This document shows, piece by piece, positions 12,664 to 25,200 of a stretch of 64,000 nucleotides of DNA (positions are counted from its first letter, which is position 1; each line of letters opens with the position of its first letter). Origin of the DNA: Eucalyptus grandis (Eukaryota; Streptophyta; Magnoliopsida; Myrtales; Myrtaceae); contig NC_052613.1 in assembly GCF_016545825.1 (NCBI RefSeq), forward strand, positions 56,246,833 to 56,310,832, given 5' to 3'. Made by a program: the position numbers and the translations under genes. Under the pieces are notes generated by a model. That model searched no databases, was not told the DNA's origin, and saw only the letters and a list, made by a program, of their open reading frames with translations.

Positions 12664-15600
12664 GTTTACATATGCAGTTAGTGATGTTCCTAAATGAAAA
12701 TCAAAATATGAATCGTTCTTTTTGGCTTCGTGGTATGTGGAACTGATGACAAATTTCGTTCTTTGGATATGCTTTTTAGCATTCTCGCTTTATGATTGAA
12801 AGATTTGCCATCAATTTGCATCATTAGCATTATGGGGTTGAGGGTGGTGAGGGAAGGTGTTAAAACTCTATTAAGCTGTCCCTCTAATTAGGGAATGTAA
12901 TGGATATCATCGATTAATCTTATTAAGATTTGATGAAAGGATGGAATCACTCGTTCAATTTGTGAAAACCCTACTAGCGAGTAGGAAAATGATGGACAGC
13001 CTCATCCTAATTAGATTCTTCCTCAATCTTATTTTGCGACAGAGAAAGAAACTTACAGTTTTAGTCAGTCCATCCAAGCAGCAGACCAGCTAGGTCATAT
13101 AGGACGATATTGTTTTTAAGAACAAGATTTATCAAAAAAGAGCAATGATCTTGATTGCTTCAGAGGTAGAGTCCAAGTACGCACATCCATATCAATCCAT
13201 ATCCATTATGTCGTAAGCATGATGTGAAGCATGTGAGAGTGTCTTTTCTTGAGGTCCCCAAGAAACAAAGAATGAGAACTAGCTTTGGCCCGGAAATATA
13301 AAGACTCCTCTATAGCGTCTCCCAATTCTCATGATTCACTAAGCGTAAACAAAAATTAAACTAAAAGGGTCATACTTCATAAATCTTTTTTTCCTGGGCT
13401 ATATTAATAGAAAATATCAAATTAGTTCATCCATTTGATTGGATCACCTTTAATTCATGCAAGGAGAAATCACAAAACAAAAAGCAATAAAAAGGTAAAA
13501 TTCTACTGATACAAGAGGGTTCAAGCGGGGGGATAGGAATAAGACATACCAGAGGACCTCACCTCCTATTTACTGTTCTAGGTTAGCCCTGAGCCTTTGA
13601 AAAGCCCGTACACCAAACCGTAGAACCATCTTGTGAGAACAATATTCATGACCAATCTGTCAAAGTGCATAATAAGACAGCCACCTGACAGCCCATGTCG
13701 CTGAGCAAAATTAAGTAAGCTCCCATGACTTTATCAGATGCAGCCTCGCGGGAAGAAAATAGAGAAGCAAATGTACAGACATGGAAGTTTGAGTTAGCAG
13801 CATTCAACAGTTTCTTTCAAAGAGTCTTCTATGATATTGATTCTCAACTAGACAAAAGAATCTTATAGTGTAGCAGCAGCAAGCCAAGAACAAGAAATCT
13901 ATTGACGCAACGATAATCCAGAAATACAGTCCTCAACATAAAGCCACATAATCTGAGTCATTGCAGATCACAATCCAGTTATTGGCCAAATGCCAGCAAA
14001 CTTAATTTGCAGTTTTGCAGCAACTGAAAATAAATCATGAATGTCGTGAGGAGTCTAAATAGATAGAACCACGACTTCAGATCATTTTTATCCACTTACA
14101 AAAGAATTTTGCTGCACAAGATACTCCTGAGGGCTTAAGATCATCGAGGTCCCGCCTTTAAAATTAAAACTAACTTGAGGGAATATGTCGACGACGCTGC
14201 ACACTTCATAAAAATGAATGGAGCTCATTTAGGTAAAAAAAAGTGATTTCCCCCGTCAATAAGCATGTGCGCAGTTTCTGCACGAAACAAACTGGTATAG
14301 TAATGGTCATTGGCCTGCATCCTTTGTCCTACTTCTTCAGAACTTTTGTTAACTCTTTGGTAGACAATTAACTTTCTAGTGTCTTACCAAAAATACCCTG
14401 GCTTTTTTAGAAATTTGTTTCCACCTTTCAAATATCTTTGTAAAAAGCTTCATACTTTCTTTGATTGGACATATCTGGCCACCGATAGATTTATGGTTTA
14501 GACTTTATTTATATGGCTTGATGATTGTCATAATATCAACGTAGCTTAGACTAACTTAAGTTAAACAATGCTGTGCCCCTCATTTAATCAAAAACATGTT
14601 CGATCTAGGGCTTCATGAAATCAGATTGACGAGAGAAGAGGAAGGGGGGAGGGGTCTTAGGGTACTTGATCTCCATCTGGGGTTTAGGTTCTTGAACTGA
14701 AACAGAGCAATGCAACCACTTTATTTGGCATCGTCCACTTGCTTCATTGGTTGAAGAAATCACTCATTTTCTTTTTTCGCATCTTAATTCTAATTTTGAT
14801 AATTAAGTTCAATTCATTTTATAGTGTGGAGGTTGCCCAAATTGAAACCACATCCCTCAAATCGAGTGCCCCCTCTCTCTTTCTGAATCGAGCTCCAGAT
14901 TGAAACCCTAACATTCTCCAATGGACGGACTGACATTTGGCTCTGAAGAGCACTAATCCCAAAGCCCCAAATCGAGCCTCTCTTTATATTCGATTTTGAA
15001 GCCCTAACTTGACGATATTGTTTTCTTTAGAAGAGGGGAAGAGTTGATGTTTAGTGTTTGATAGATCGGACGCTATGTAAACAAAGTCAAACCGTGGGTA
15101 TATTTGTTCCGTGCATGAAAGTCGTAGACTTTTTATGAGATGCTTGAAAATTGAGAACACATTCGATTCGAAGCGTGAAAAAAAGTTTGTCTCATTTTGT
15201 GAGACACCTGTAAGTTGGGAAATAACTTTGCCGAAGGCCAAAAGTTTTGGTCCCTTTTTGGGAGACAAAGGGGCTGATGACTTGTTTATAGAAGTGACCT
15301 TGTATGACGCATTAGGATTTATTTTTCATTTCTAACCTTTTACTTCATTGAAAATTTCTAACTAGCATGACTTGACACCCAAAATCTTCACTCGTATTTG
15401 AAAATATTAATACTATTTTACATTTCAAGAGCAACTTTCACTTTGTATCGATGCCAAACAAATAGATTCTAAGCCATAATGCCATGCTATTTTAAAATGT
15501 CGTAATTGCTGAGCAACGGGAATTTACAATTACGGGTGCATTATTTTCTTGCATTGTTTTTTTTTTTTTTTGAAAATTTTTCTTGCATTGTTTATAATTA

Positions 15601-16564
15601 ATGTTTTGAAAATTCAAGTGCTTTTTACTGGTTATGCTCAAAAAACATCTCAAAAGCACCCTTTTAATTGCTATTTTTTTACAACGCCTCAGCTCAAATT
15701 ATGTGGTCAAGTTCCATGATAATCCGGGAATTTGCATTCGAATCATTTCTTGAATACACCGAATTGAATTGCCCCATTGTTTATGTAGATTAAATAATAC
15801 ATAAATGAAGTAGTGTTATATCTAACTTTAGTGTGAGGTGGAACCTAACATATTTCCAAAGCACCAATCTTACATGACAAAAGAAAATTGAATTTCCATA
15901 AATTAAAGAATTATCAAAAAGCATAGATCCAACTACCATTAGACGCACTTTTTAAGCTACCCGTCAAAATCTATATAACCGTGACTATAAATTAGGAAGA
16001 TTAAAATAATTTTACGTGCTCGAAATTACTACTCAGAGCTAAAACCGTTTTATTTCCAAACAAAATGACCCTTTTATCCCCCTGGTTATGAATGTTCGTT
16101 GTGCACGAAGCCATTGCAAGGAAGGGTAATATGGGTAGACCAAAGCAATTATTTCAATTGTTTATAGTTGATGACTCCTTTATATTGATACAATTTCCAT
16201 ATGAAAGAAAGCAAATGATCAATTTTAGTTAATAGCAATTTTTGCGTAGTAAATACCCTGTAATTTTCAATATCATGCAGTAAAAATTTGTGTGGCAACT
16301 TGATCCATTTGGTTATTAAGTTTCCAAATGAAAAAGCAACTTTTGAAATATTTATAACAATTTATTTGTAATTTTTCCAAGTAATTTATAATATGACTAT
16401 AGTGATTGACCTGAATCCAATGACTTTTCAACCGAGAAAATAATCACCGATGTAGTCAGTAAAATCATCATTGGTTCAACCAAAGACTTCCATTTCATGC
16501 TTTATCATCAAGTGTACAACAAGAAGGTAGGAAGAAGAAGTGAAAACTACTAAATTTTTTAAAA
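12664..16564. other. Intergenic, no gene recognised
   Basis: After the AGO5 3' UTR this stretch has only short frames (for example 14984-15335 on both strands) that resemble nothing known. A T run at 15558-15572 lies between two copies of cttgcattgttt, a small retroposition or slippage scar. I see no RNA gene. Confidence 0.5.
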
Positions 16565-16980
16565 TTTATTGCACTTTTATCAATTTAGTCTTAAACCTTT
16601 TAATTATGTTAATTAAGTCTTAAATTTTTTTTTATATTTTGCCAATTAAATCCATCAATTACCAACATGAATACCAACCGTTCTATATGACATGATCGGG
16701 CGTTAACATGGATAATTATTTTTATTTTTTGTATTTTTTGATTTTTTATTAATTTTTTCGTCTTTTTTTCCTTTTATTATGATAGGCAAGGATCGCCAGC
16801 CACAATAAAACAAAAAAATGAAATGAGAAGAAAAGAGAAAAAAAGGAAAAAAAGAAAATAATAAATAAATCAAATATTTAAAAATTATTCATGTCAACGA
16901 TTAATTGACAAAACACGAAAATATTTATAATTTAATTGGCATAATTGAAAAGTTTAAAGACTGAATTGGTAATTATATAA
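16565..16980. mobile_element. Short TIR element related to the 61.65-kb family
   Basis: The left end, tcaatttagtcttaaacc, and the right end, whose reverse complement reads accaattcagtctttaaac, are inverted repeats. The body has a small core (gataggcaaggatcgccagcc) and purine-rich runs. No coding capacity or clear target duplication was seen. Confidence 0.55.
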
Positions 16981-17041
16981 TATAAAATATCTTTTTGTGT
17001 AATATTCCCCGAAGAAGCAGCCAAGATATGAGATTAATGAC

Positions 17042-17642
17042 CGTGATTAGTGCAAGAACGGCTAAGATATCTTCCGTCCTTAAAGTTTGAAAATCCAGAA
17101 GCAAACGACTGCTGATTTAATGTGAAGTAGGTCCTGAGCAAGATCTTAAACCGCTAAGTCAAATCTTGCAGGAGTACCCTGCCTACAAGATGCGACTTAA
17201 AAACCAGGCGAAATAGCCAAAAGTGGGGAGACAAAAGGGGGTACCGTGTCTATAAAAGTGATCCTGGATAGAGGCAACTCCCACGCCTCGATAAATATAG
17301 TGGCTGGGCAAATCGCCCGTAAGACGTACAAATGATCCTGAGCAAAATCTTAAACTGCTAAGTCAAATCTTGTAGGAGCACCTTGCCTGCAAGACGCAAC
17401 TTAAAAACCAGGCGAAATAGCCAAAAGTGGGGAGACAAAGGGGGAATTCCCAGGGTTACCCCCGCGTCTATAAAAGTGATCCTGGGTAGAGGCAGCTCCC
17501 ACGCCTCGATACATATAGTGGCTGGGCAAACCGCCCGTAAGACTTGGTCCTGAGCAAGACTGTGATTAGTGCAGGAACGCCTAAGATATCTTCCGTCCTT
17601 AAAGTTTGAAAATCCGGAAGCAAACGACTGCTGATTTAATGT
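17042..17642 (+). repeat. Nested repeat block: two ~208-bp units inside a pair of ~83-bp direct repeats
   Basis: An outer repeat, gtgattagtgcaagaacg to ctgatttaatg, occurs at about 17043-17124 and 17562-17642. Between the two lie tandem units starting cctgagcaag/a at 17132 and 17337 (205 and 212 bases), then a 12-base start of a third at 17549. Both units carry ccaggcgaaatagccaaaag and atatagtggctgggcaaa. Copies are close to identical. The block ends 264 bases from the ATP10 stop codon. Confidence 0.9.
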
Positions 17643-17906
17643 TAAAGTACAGTATGCGGGCGATCTACAGTCGACATGGACGTGTCCACTCGCCACCTGG
17701 TATTATTTCTTTGCAAGAACACTAACCATCTCCAAAAAAATCTGTCGTCGTAAGTTAACCGCAAAAATTTGCTTCTCTCTCTCTCTCTCTCTCCTCTCTT
17801 TCCCGGCCACCCAAGTGTAAATCTAACTGAAGTTCAACGAGAACAGGTCTGGGGAGATGTTCAGCACAAAGAAAGATGCAATCCAGCAAAAGAACATTTG
17901 GCTGCC

Positions 17907-20383
17907 TTACTTCTCTTCCAGGAGGAGGGATGTGCAAGAGAGAAGGGAGGGCAACTCCTCTGGAGTTGCTGTTCCAAAGCCTTGCCATCTAATCCTTCCA
18001 AACTTGTCGAGCAAGAATACGTACCTAAAGGGAACACGTTGGCAATGCTCAGGTGAAAAGAAAAGAAAGAAAGGTCGGACAGCGAATGAGTAAGGAATTT
18101 GCAGATCTGTACCCAGTGAGGAGGTTCAATATTTTGAGTTCTTTCCTGAAGTAGTAATGGTCCCCAAATGAATAGACAATCTGCCTCCTGAGTGGACCTT
18201 GATCATCCTCGCTTCTGGGTTTCTCATAATCCGGAGAAGCAGTCGCTTAATTGGTTTCCGACATAATAACCACGAATCAATGAAGGACACCTGAACATGA
18301 TCATCATTCAACAAGATAAATAACTCAATCAAGCCTTTTTTGGACAAAAAGTTGACCATGAACAACAATCGCATGAAAGTCAAGAAATAGTTAGTGAACA
18401 TATTAGCAGCATGTGTTATGATGTGATCACAAACAGCAAGCGCCATCTATGCACCCCAGGTCTGCCAGGGATGGATGGAGTCACCATAAAGGGGAATGAG
18501 GCTTAATCCTCTACATAAATCTCTTTGACTTAAACAATGTGCTGCAAGTAACTGAGAAAAAGATTCAAGAGAAGAACCGGTTCTCTTCATTTTTCTTTCA
18601 GGGTTTAATCAGTTTTATGAATTAATAAATGTAGCAACTTAATTTCTCTCAAATAAGGTGGATAAAGAAGGATTGTTCCGGTACCTCATAAAGATGCACA
18701 TCCTCTTTATCATGGAAAGTATTTCGAAAAGGCACACCCCAAGAATCGATCATTGCCTGCCAAGTGAGAGATTGTTCCAGTAGTAATAATAAGTGATGGA
18801 TCAAGAAAAATCATCTTGGTAGAACTAGCACTCTGGAAAAGGAAACATAAACAAGGAGCAAGCTTAAAGATCCAGTGACACCTTAGAGACTCCGTTGGTA
18901 TTTTTCATCTCTGTAAGTAGGATATTTGCATTCTAAACCAAGCCATAAAAGTACTAAGCCACCATCATAAGCACTTAGTTTCTCTAAAAAATGCTTTTTG
19001 ATAATCGAACACAACGAAATTTGCTGATGATACAGGAAAGAAGGCAATTCATAGCTGCAACTTCAAAGAAGTTAGGAAACTATAAGCCCCTTCATGCTGC
19101 AGAGATGCACCCAACTTCGGTAGCGAGTTATCACTTTTTCTCAAAAAATAAAATGAAATCATTTAACCCACCTGGGAGCTTGCTCGGAATGACAGACATA
19201 ATAAAGTAGCCTTAGGGACAGATGGCGTGTTTTGATCGACCTTTTTGCCACTGCAACAGATGGGCAGCTTGAAACTTTGTCCATCTGATTGATCAACTTC
19301 AATGACGGGAAACTTTACAGCCGCCATTGCTGGAATTATGATTTTATTTGCCATTGCAATCTGCATCATATCACCATCGAAAAGCTAACGACATTGGCTA
19401 TACAAATAACCAGACAAAAATTACATAACTACGCATTTGACTTGCTAGGTTCATACAGGCCACATAGGCAATAAACTATATAACCATGCAATTAATTTCT
19501 GTTTCACAACATGCACAGATGCCGGATCTTCCTTCAGATGAGACAGTTATCATTCATCCCACATAGAATTACAATAAGATAGTCATCATTCATCCCGCAT
19601 AGAATGAAAAATGTTCAAGTTAAGCCGTTTCAATCAGCAAACGCATCAGATTCCAAGATGTCAAGGTGAAGGCCAATGAGTAGACCATGACTAGACTTAA
19701 GAACAATAAATGCCATTCGGCATGATTTGCTGGAAACATCCTTTCAACTCTATATCAATTAATCGGAACTCCGGCTATCGATGCTGCAGAAATCCAGCAT
19801 CGAAGAAGCCCTTGCAATACATGAAGAATTCCAGTACAGAACAGACGAAGGCAGTGAAGCGAGCACAGTACCGATGAATCACTGAATTACCTTACCACCA
19901 TGCTTCCGAAGCTCCGACATGTCAGCAAAATAGCCTCGATTCATCTCGTCCGCACTGTCCTACACCGCAACCGCACATCACCCCATCATCGGATTTCAAA
20001 ACACATCGCCGGTCCCCAGGAACTCGAGATGACAGAAACAGGACAAGAACGAGAACAAAAGAAAAGAAAAAACTTACAGCCGGGCACGTTCTTTCTCGAT
20101 CGCCGCCTTGTTTCCCATCTAACGCCCCGGGAAAAAAAAAGAGGAAGAGCAAAATCAGCTCGGCAGCATTCTCGTGCGACCGGATTCAACGGGGAGTCGA
20201 TGCCGCGAAGGACAAAGGAGAGAGAACCTGGTGTATGTCGAGGAAGCGCGTCGAGGTCCTCCGGGCCGAATGCTGCGGAGGCAGGGAGGCGACGGGCTTC
20301 CCATCGCACGCCAGCGCCTCGGAACGCAGGGCCGAAGCTCTGTTCGCAAAGCTTCGAGCGATCCGCCGATTGGATTTCAGCAT
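17907..20383 (-). CDS. ATP10: Mitochondrial ATP synthase assembly factor ATP10 (apparent one-base frameshift)
   Basis: ATP10 family protein, which helps assemble the membrane sector of mitochondrial ATP synthase at the inner membrane. Seven exons on the minus strand: 20383-20228, 20118-20078, 19954-19891, 19360-19172, 18756-18685, 18290-18113, 18024-17907. Diagnostic segments are RFLDIHQ, ADEMNRGYFADMSEL, ANKIIIPAMAAVKFP, LCLSFRASSQ, VSFIDSWLL, IVYSFGDHYYFRKEL and FLLDKFGRIRWQGFG. The reading frame is open upstream to an ATG at 20590, but the ATG at 20383 starts MLKSNRRIARSF, an Arg/Ser-rich mitochondrial presequence, so I prefer it. Exon 6 is 178 bases where 179 are needed. The frame changes between RNPEAR and DDQGPLRRQ at a GG pair near 18207-18208, so the copy is broken as read. 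Without the shift it is about 272 residues. VPS41 lies upstream on the same strand. Confidence 0.88.
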
Positions 20384-20590
20384 CTCTTCTTCCTCACTTC
20401 GACTCCGCCGATAGAAATGGAAGGCTTTCGACTTCGGCTCGGGCACGCCTGAGGCAGAGAGGCGGCTGGGATTTGTCGCTTCCAGGAATCGAAGGATTTC
20501 GTCGAGGCGCGATCCCGGCTGCCTCACCGGCGAGGAAGGGCCCAGGGGGATACGGTGACTGCTCGGCGGCGGCACCGAGGGGGTCGACAC

Positions 20591-22251
20591 GACTTGTCGC
20601 TTGCCAAAGCTTATCGGGCGTATTTTTAAGGTCTAGCAAGTACTAGTTAGGCGTGACGGCTTCCACATCGTTACTATGAAATTTACCCCAAGATCGAACC
20701 TATTCTTTTAGGACCAATCCCAAACTAAATTGGCCAATTTCGATTCGAGAATTGAACCAAATTTTTAGTAACATGAATAATAATTTTGGACAATCGATTT
20801 GCATTGATAATGTTCTTTTAGTCTGTGATTTGTGTTAGTAAGTTATTAACGTGATAGTGATGTATGAATATGGTTTATTATATAATTTTTGTAGAAAAGT
20901 ATCATACTATATGAAAGCCTAAAATTAATGTGGCAGAAAAACGTTATAATATTAAGTTTTCTGAGCACACGAAATAATAATACAAACAATTTTTTAGTGT
21001 ACATAAAGGAAAGTTATACTTGAAATATGTTTATTCTAAAAGTAAAAAACAAAGAGAAGTAATATATACATGATTTACTTTTAACTAACTTGCAAGCTTC
21101 AAACACGTATCGGTATTTTTTAATATTAAATTAACAGGGTTATTTATCCTATTTAATGAATATTTAAAGAATCGTGTTATCAAATAATTTTAAAATGTTA
21201 AAATCATTTTATTTTTTGAAGCTTAGTGAATTTATTTATTTATGTAATTTTTTTTACCAGAATAAACCAAATTACTGGAAGAAATTCAATTGTACTTTAC
21301 TTAGCAATAATATACTAATTAATGACATGTGCCTTTAAACAACACATTATCTTTCTCTTGGCTCTATATATTTTTCGTGGAGGTTGATGTTCTTTTGCTT
21401 CTAAGCAGTATTTGAGCGCCGTGCCTACGATGAAACCAGCTCAGCGCAAGAGAATCATGCTCGACATATATAAATGACTCAAAACATGGTTTACCACGAA
21501 AAAAGGAAAGCTGTAAACATATATATGTCCACCCAAAAATGAACTCTTATACCAAAGAATTAGCAAAGTCCATCGAGGAGTTCCGCAAAGAAGCAGCCTA
21601 ACGAACCAAACCAACACCCAAAAGAAAACTTCCGCAAAATGTCTCTCGCAAGTCCTAGCTGTTCTATCCCATGGTCTTGTCTACTTAACACCCCCTAACC
21701 CCCCAAAAAAAAAAAAAAAAAAAAATCAACCAGCACTGCAGTATGCAGCCATAGCCACCTCAAGATATCTCCACTTCCAGCTAAAGCCGAACCACATAAT
21801 TTACAAGAGTAAGCGATCACCTCCACATGATTAAAACAGAGTTTTCCACCTGGCGAAACGTGACCGAAACCCCTGGCTTGTTCCCGCACCTCTGCCTGTT
21901 GAAGATCGACCTTCCATAAACTTTTCTTATAAGCGGCACAGTCCATGACGTCGCCGCCACAAGAATGACAAAGTTGACTTCTTCTGCACATATACCTTCT
22001 TAGTAACCTCTCAATCTCTCACGTCTATGTCCTCGCATTCAATAAATAGGCTCAAGGCATCATCATGATGCCAGAAGCAAAGTCAGCAAAATGCACTATG
22101 ATACATTAATCAGCAGAGACCGAAGAAAAACAAGAAGGCCCCCACAGAATAAATAAACCAATAAAGCCACTATGGCACACCAAAAATTACAGGCATGGAA
22201 GACTGAGACGAAACACCCTCTCATGCAAGGACAAGCACACACTGGACACAC
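20591..22251. other. Intergenic between VPS41 and ATP10
   Basis: The part next to 20.6 kb should hold the ATP10 promoter. The sequence is AT-rich with tataattttt-like stretches. The part right of about 21.7 kb probably includes the VPS41 3' UTR and has an A run at 21707-21725. No gene is recognisable. Confidence 0.4.
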
Positions 22252-25200
22252 TCAATTGGCAGCAGTAGTACATAATATACACCGCATGCGGTTGGTACCC
22301 TTCTGGTCATCGTCCTCATCTTCCTCATCACCGTCGTCATACTCGTACTCATAATCATAATGCGACGTGGGATCTGAGGAAGCTTCCTTAGTCCCCTTTT
22401 TTCCACTAATCGTATATGTGGAATCCATAAGACAACTTGTGTGGTACGAATGACAGCAAAAGAAAACCACTACAGACACATCTCGGATGGAGAAGGGGTC
22501 GAAACAAATGCAACATCTTGCAGCTCCCTTAGTTTTGGACTTTACCCCTGTAGTTCTCACGCTTGACGATTTTTCTGGTTCCTGGTAAGCCTTATTATCG
22601 CTTTTCTTTGCTCGAGCCTCTTCTTCTTCATTGCTCAAACACACAGCATGTCTTGCTTCTTTGTAGTACTTTACCAAGAGGTTGACACAGTCCGCCTGCC
22701 GTTTTTAAGAAAACAAAGAATAATATTAAGCATTTTCGGAAGTGGTTTTGATGAATGAGATTACATATTGTAACCAAAGGTTTACCTTAAGAATATCGTT
22801 GCACCCATGTCTGAGAGATGTTTCAGTCCTGTAATCAGTGATGATTTTGACAAGGCGATCCCTTAGCCTGTCGATCATTTGAAGAACAAGGAAAATGGTC
22901 AAGAGGATCATCTTTGATATAATTAAGGAACAATGACTTGCGACCGTAACCAGCAAAATCAAGCAACTTAACATGATAATCATTTCAACAGGAAAGGAAA
23001 ACCAGAATAAACTTTCTTGGTCAATACTTACCGAGGTATCTCCAAACCATTTGGCACCATATTGACAATATAAAGTGGATCGAGATTCCCCACAGTGTGC
23101 TCCAGCAACACACCCACCTGCCAAGCATGGAAAACATGTTTGGAAGCTCAGATAACTGGCATGTAATTATTGGCAATCCCAAGAAGGTTTTAGTAACATT
23201 GAAGAGATATCACGGTACCATTTCAGGTTTGTCAAGGCATTGCTTAATTAATTCTTCCCATAGCTCATCGTCATGCTGCATGCTCACAAACTCTACAGCC
23301 TGTGCACAATGTACTGCTTCTATTAACACCAAGATTTAGACTACTTGAGAAATACAAGGAACAAACTAATTGAGCCGAAAAATTAGGCAAACTTTTTTCG
23401 CACAAAGAAGTGGTTTACCTCTTCTATGTCTCCCAAATTATTGATGATGACAGCAAGAGCTTTTTTTGAATTCCCCATCCTTCCCAGTATAAACACTTGC
23501 TCCTTAATAAGCTCTTTTGTAACACAAATGTTATAAGCCTGGAATTGGTCTTGAAAGCTTAATAGGTTGAAAAACTTCCAAATTATTATGGTCAACCATG
23601 AAATTACTTTCCAAACCTTTTCAAGTGTATAGTGTTGACTACTGCGAAGAAAAGGAAGCAGCATCTTTGGATCAAAGTCAGCATAGAGCTCTACCTATCA
23701 CCAGAAAAAGTAGAACACTTCTGATCATTCATGAAAGTAGAAAATGTATTCTAAACATTGTCAGAGGAATAATGATTAATGCTATAATCTTTCTCTAAAC
23801 TTCTTTAAAAAATGAGATGACAATTAAAAGTGCAATCGTGACCCAAATCATTTGTTTAGATTAGCACAGAGACCTCGCAAAAATAATTAGGTAAAGCAGT
23901 CTTAAAAAAAGGACAAGACCTTTGGGTACATTTAGCATTCCTGAAGCAAAGAGGATATGAAACCTTGGTCAAGAATACAGAGAGCTGTGTTCAACAGTCT
24001 TTGACATGATCGTTACCATCCACACAAACAGTATTGAGGAATAATATCATATCATGCACGACACCAAGAGTTGTAAGGTATCACATTATCATCCTGATAG
24101 TAGCTCTTCAGTTTTTAGTTTCCTGGCTCAATCAACTTAATGTTAATGATGAAACATAGTTTTGTTCTTTGTCATAAAAAGCAATCAAAGGCTTAAGAAG
24201 TAAATGGTCAGATTATACAGAAGATATATACCTCACTTCAAAAGCATGCGACAATGTAGCATTTGAAAGAAAGCAAAATAAAGAAAAGAAGGAAATTTCT
24301 ATGTCTTTTTTTTTTTTTGGTAAAAGTTAATAAATTATTTGAGCTTGAACCAACTATACAAGAAGAGGTCACAGCACCAAAAACTTACACTCAAAACGAA
24401 CAAAAGTCGTAGTGAGTGGAAGGGTGCCGAAATGGAAAAGGGAAGCCAACCACCGTCAAAAGGACAGCCCACACCGGGCACCGGGACAACAAGGAAAGCC
24501 AAAACAGTGGCAAACCAGCAAAACAACTAAGACAAAAGGAAGACTGGAGGGACTGAGTGGTCGATAGCGAGAGCAATCCCTAGCAGAATTCGGTGGCCAT
24601 ACAACACCGAAACCAAACTCCTAGCCCACCGAAGGAAGCGGCAGGAAAACGAAGGAGTTGAGGATTTCTATGTCTATGTCTATTCATACCTGCATATCAT
24701 GAAACTCTCTTCCAGCATGAGGATTCACTTCAAATAAGGAATGCAGATATAGATGCAAAAAATGTCTTGAATTGCTCTTATTGCTGGCATTCAAAAGTTG
24801 AGAAAGCACTTCGGATGGTGTTATCAAATCCCTGTTTTGGATCAACAAAGGAACTGCACGTTTGCAATCTAGCATCATCAATTGAACAACCTGCATGAAG
24901 AAAAACAGAGGGTTGAACTAAGCATGCAAGTATTTAGACCAGAAAACTGAAAATTCACAGGCTTGAATGAAATTAGATATGCAAAACCAGAAATTTTAAC
25001 ATATGGCTCCACAGAGTCATAAAAACAAAAGTCATCCAGACTCCCAATCAACTCACATAATATTAGAGTTTACATCCAGAAGCCTTTTTATGCCCTATGT
25101 ATTGCTTAGCATCACCATACCTTTTCACGAATGGCTTCATGTAAGTTATATCTTTCAATGAAGTCAAACACTTCTGGCTTCATAAGCTGAAAAATAATTA

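Noticed and set aside
15549..15595. Poly(T) flanked by two cttgcattgttt copies as a retroposon
   Set aside because: The segment between the copies is only a T run plus a few bases, so simple slippage or a scar is as likely as an element.
19900..20646. 248-residue plus-strand frame, the longest in the window
   Set aside because: It is antisense to ATP10 exons 1-3 in GC-rich DNA, is highly charged without any domain, and crosses ATP10 splice sites. A composition shadow.
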